The position numbers and the translations under genes were made by a program. 20,016 nt of DNA from Mnemiopsis leidyi (taxonomy: Eukaryota > Ctenophora > Tentaculata > Lobata > Bolinopsidae): assembly GCA_000226015.1 (NCBI GenBank), contig JH154082.1:14660-34675 (forward strand), read 5' to 3'. Of the stretch, positions 18,004 through 20,016 are shown piece after piece. Every line of letters begins with the position of its first letter. Position 1 is the stretch's first letter. A model generated the notes under the pieces. The model was given only the letters and a program-made list of their open reading frames with translations. It had not been told where the DNA came from and ran no database searches.

Positions 18004-18181
18004 ATGTCTGAGTGGCGCAGAGCTTAGAGCATTGGACTTCCATTCAGGAAATACCGGGTTCGAATCTCTGTGCTGCCGGGCCACGGGGTGAGCGTCCTTG
18101 ACTTTGCTGGGACTGTACAGCCTCCGGTCGACTAAGCCTCATGAACGGGAAGGCGTGATTGAGGGATGAATGAGTAGCTAC
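18004..18181 (+). mobile_element. tRNA-derived SINE, copy 2
   Basis: It begins with a tRNA-like head: TGAGTGGCGCAGAGCTTAGAGC resembles an A box and D arm, split here as TGAGTGGCGCAG (18009-18020) plus AGCTTAGAGC, and the B box GGTTCGAATC lies at 18057-18066. The shared central domain 18124-18175 matches copy 1. The right end is not sharp. The 20-bp array G starts within about 60 bp downstream. Confidence 0.8.
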
Positions 18182-18226
18182 GTTTGTAGTAGTGAAGTGA
18201 ACACATTATGGTAAAACTACCTTAAA

Positions 18227-18590
18227 GATAACAGGTAACTAAAAAATAATACTCATTACAGGTTACTAATGGTTACTAAAGGTAACTTATTGATACTACC
18301 AGTAACAAATAGTTACAACAGGTAAGTTATGGTTACTTATGGTTACTTCAGGTAACCAATGGTTACTAAAAGTAACTGATGATTACTACTGGTGACTATC
18401 ATAGTTACTACATGTAACTGATGATTACTACTAGTAACTAATAGTTACTTCATGTAACTAATGGTTACTACGCGTAACAAATGGTTACTACGGGTAACTA
18501 ATGGTTACTACGGGTAACTAATAGTTACTACAAGTAACTGATGGTTACTACGGGTAACTAATGGTTACTACAAGTAACTGATGACTACAG
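18227..18590. repeat. 20-bp minisatellite (array G) with a hairpin-forming unit
   Basis: About 17 units of TAATGGTTACTACGGGTAAC, diverged on the left and more regular from about 18420. Each unit carries inverted arms GTTAC and GTAAC around 4-5 bases; some, such as AGTTACTACAAGTAACT, have 7-bp arms. Confidence 0.95.
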
Positions 18591-18599
18591 GTATCTTAT

Positions 18600-19560
18600 T
18601 TTTGCTATAATTAGTACATACTGAAAGGTATTTTCTATCAATGTTTACACTTCTTTTATACTTTTAGTTTTATGAGATAAAAAACTTATGCATGTGTAAA
18701 TAACAAATGAAAATCGAAATCTAAATCGAATAAATATAAAACTAAAAATACACATCAAACATCAAAACTGGTAAGGTCTCATCGCGTAATATTATCAGCA
18801 ACTTTAACTGGTTCCTGTCGGATCTTAACGGCTTTTCGTATACCTCATAGTTATGGGGTTAAAGTTTTCCAGTAGAATTGTCATGGACTTAACGGTTGTT
18901 GGTAATTTTACTTTTTTTCTCGATCAATCGTATTCCTCTGAAAGCAATCGATGTTTTCAGCAAATCTTTGACGATAGTCTACTACCTTTTCTTTACGATG
19001 TTCATCGAATTTCATAAACAATTAAAACTGTTAGACTTGATATGCGACTATATCATTCAATTGTCATGATGCATGATCCGCCAAACCTTCCGTTTCCGAT
19101 TCTGATGTTGTAATAAGCTATTAATAAGTTGTTCCATATTCCGAAATTTAAGATTCAAATTCAGAAATTAACTTTAACCAGTTTATAATCTGGTACAAAA
19201 TCTTTCCTCATTTTAACCGACAAGGTATAATTAAGGGCAGCTTATTTATACATCACGAGCCATCAATGCAAACTTAATAGCAAATAAAATCAGGACTTTC
19301 AATCAGATCTTGTAGCGGATATACCAGACTCTCGCAGCTCAAAGCTGAATGTTTCCATAGAACGGTAGACGGATATTATCTCGTCAAATAAGATCAAATA
19401 TGGTAACTGGAATATAACATATGTAGCAAAACAGCAGTGTTAATGCATATAGCAGAACTAGCCTTAAAAATATAAGAACAATCTCAACAGGAACGGTCAA
19501 CATAATCAAATTAAAGCTATTATAGCGGCATCAATAAACTAATAAAACCCCTATACTCTG
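18600..19560. other. Region downstream of gene 3, no gene seen
   Basis: AT-rich DNA, probably the 3' UTR of gene 3 (toward 19560) and intergenic sequence. I found no clear AATAAA on the - strand in it. Confidence 0.4.
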
Positions 19561-19898
19561 TCATGAGACCTTGCTCTTAGACGGAGCTAAAGTAAAAAAC
19601 CCAGTCAACAAAAGAAGAGCAGCAAACAAAAATGGCAATACCAGATAAACCCGCGTGAGGACCAATGTCACAGTCAGAAACCTCAACAAATTCAACCCCA
19701 GGACCACCTTACTAATATTCTGAGGAGAGATACTGCGGGTTGTGGCAGTGGAGCCATTACACAATGTTGTCGCGACGTAGCAGCTGAGTAGGGAGATCGC
19801 CATGGTAACGCGTGACGCAGCGTCCCCCTCCAGCCAATAGTGGCGCAGCGTCAGATTCTTGAGCCAAGACAGTATGACAGGCAGTTGGAGTCCGATAC
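19561..19898 (-). CDS. Gene 3, last exon: multi-pass membrane protein of unknown family
   Basis: The acceptor GACTCTCTCTCTCCAG is followed by 111 codons to TGA. It opens IGLQLPVILSWLKNLTLRHY and WLEGDAASRVT, then MAISLLSCYVATTLCNGS, a hydrophilic stretch with NGS, and a long hydrophobic pair VVLGLNLLRFLTVTLVL and YLVLPFLFAALLLLTGFF, ending in a basic tail APSKSKVS. Three membrane segments are likely. The exon needs one base from the previous exon to complete a Gly codon. The in-frame ATG at 19803 is internal; the frame stays open up to the acceptor. Earlier exons lie beyond the window. I do not recognise the family. Confidence 0.75.
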
Positions 19899-19943
19899 CT
19901 GGAGAGAGAGAGTCATCAGTTAAATAGATCAGTTAGTGTGATG

Positions 19944-20016
19944 GGAGAGGGAGAGAGAGAGAGATAGGGATAGAGATAGAGAGAGAGATAGAGATAGAGA
20001 TAGAGAGAGAGAGAGA
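19944..20016. repeat. GA/GATA microsatellite next to an acceptor
   Basis: A run of GAGAGA and GATAGA units reaching the window end. On the - strand it is a pyrimidine tract about 45 nt upstream of the gene 3 acceptor, which itself lies in a CTCTCTCTC run. Confidence 0.95.

Noticed and set aside
18004..18075. Functional tRNA gene
   Set aside because: A- and B-box-like sequences are present, but the stems do not pair well and a SINE body shared with copy 1 follows.

Overview
This window reads as nuclear DNA of an intron-rich invertebrate animal. It is AT-rich, has short coding exons with GT...AG borders, a tRNA-derived SINE present twice, a dead CR1-like LINE, a hAT-type MITE and an unusual number of minisatellites. 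No rRNA, CRISPR, operon or bacterial-type gene organisation is visible. The species cannot be read from the sequence. The intron minisatellites and the CR1-like LINE would fit a cephalochordate (amphioxus) or another basal deuterostome, but that is inference.

Layout. (1) 1-3290: the 3' part of gene 1 on the + strand. Three phase-compatible exons (962-1122, 1333-1465, 2359-2652) encode about 195 residues of a Cys-containing protein that I cannot name; a poly(A) signal lies at 3269. Its introns hold a SINE, a 36-bp minisatellite, a 40-bp minisatellite and a 205-bp hAT MITE. (2) 3290-7895: a mostly gene-free stretch with a 36-bp repeat array, a possible isolated terminal exon (4792-4920), a 5'-truncated LINE reverse-transcriptase fragment on the - strand (5685-6713) and a near-perfect 57-bp inverted repeat (7658-7816). 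(3) 7896-13188: gene 2 on the - strand, a complete nine-exon class A (rhodopsin-like) G-protein-coupled receptor, rebuilt exon by exon to about 398 residues with all seven membrane segments and every intron phase compatible. (4) 13189-19560: intergenic DNA with several short tandem repeats, a GC-richer block carrying an octamer and an E-box palindrome (16089-16187), and a second SINE followed by a 20-bp repeat array (18004-18590). (5) 19561-19898: the last exon of gene 3 on the - strand, a multi-pass membrane protein, followed in its intron by GA-rich microsatellite DNA to the window end.

The most striking theme is that tandem repeats sit on splice junctions. One array starts exactly at a donor. 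One carries six copies of an exon end plus its donor. One carries copies of an acceptor and branch-point-like motifs. One is a multiplied polypyrimidine tract. The intron between the TM6 and TM7 exons of the receptor consists of two arrays and contains no AG dinucleotide on the transcribed strand for about 978 nt before its acceptor. The three genes show no functional link to one another. Gene 1 and gene 2 converge; gene 2 and gene 3 are head-to-tail.
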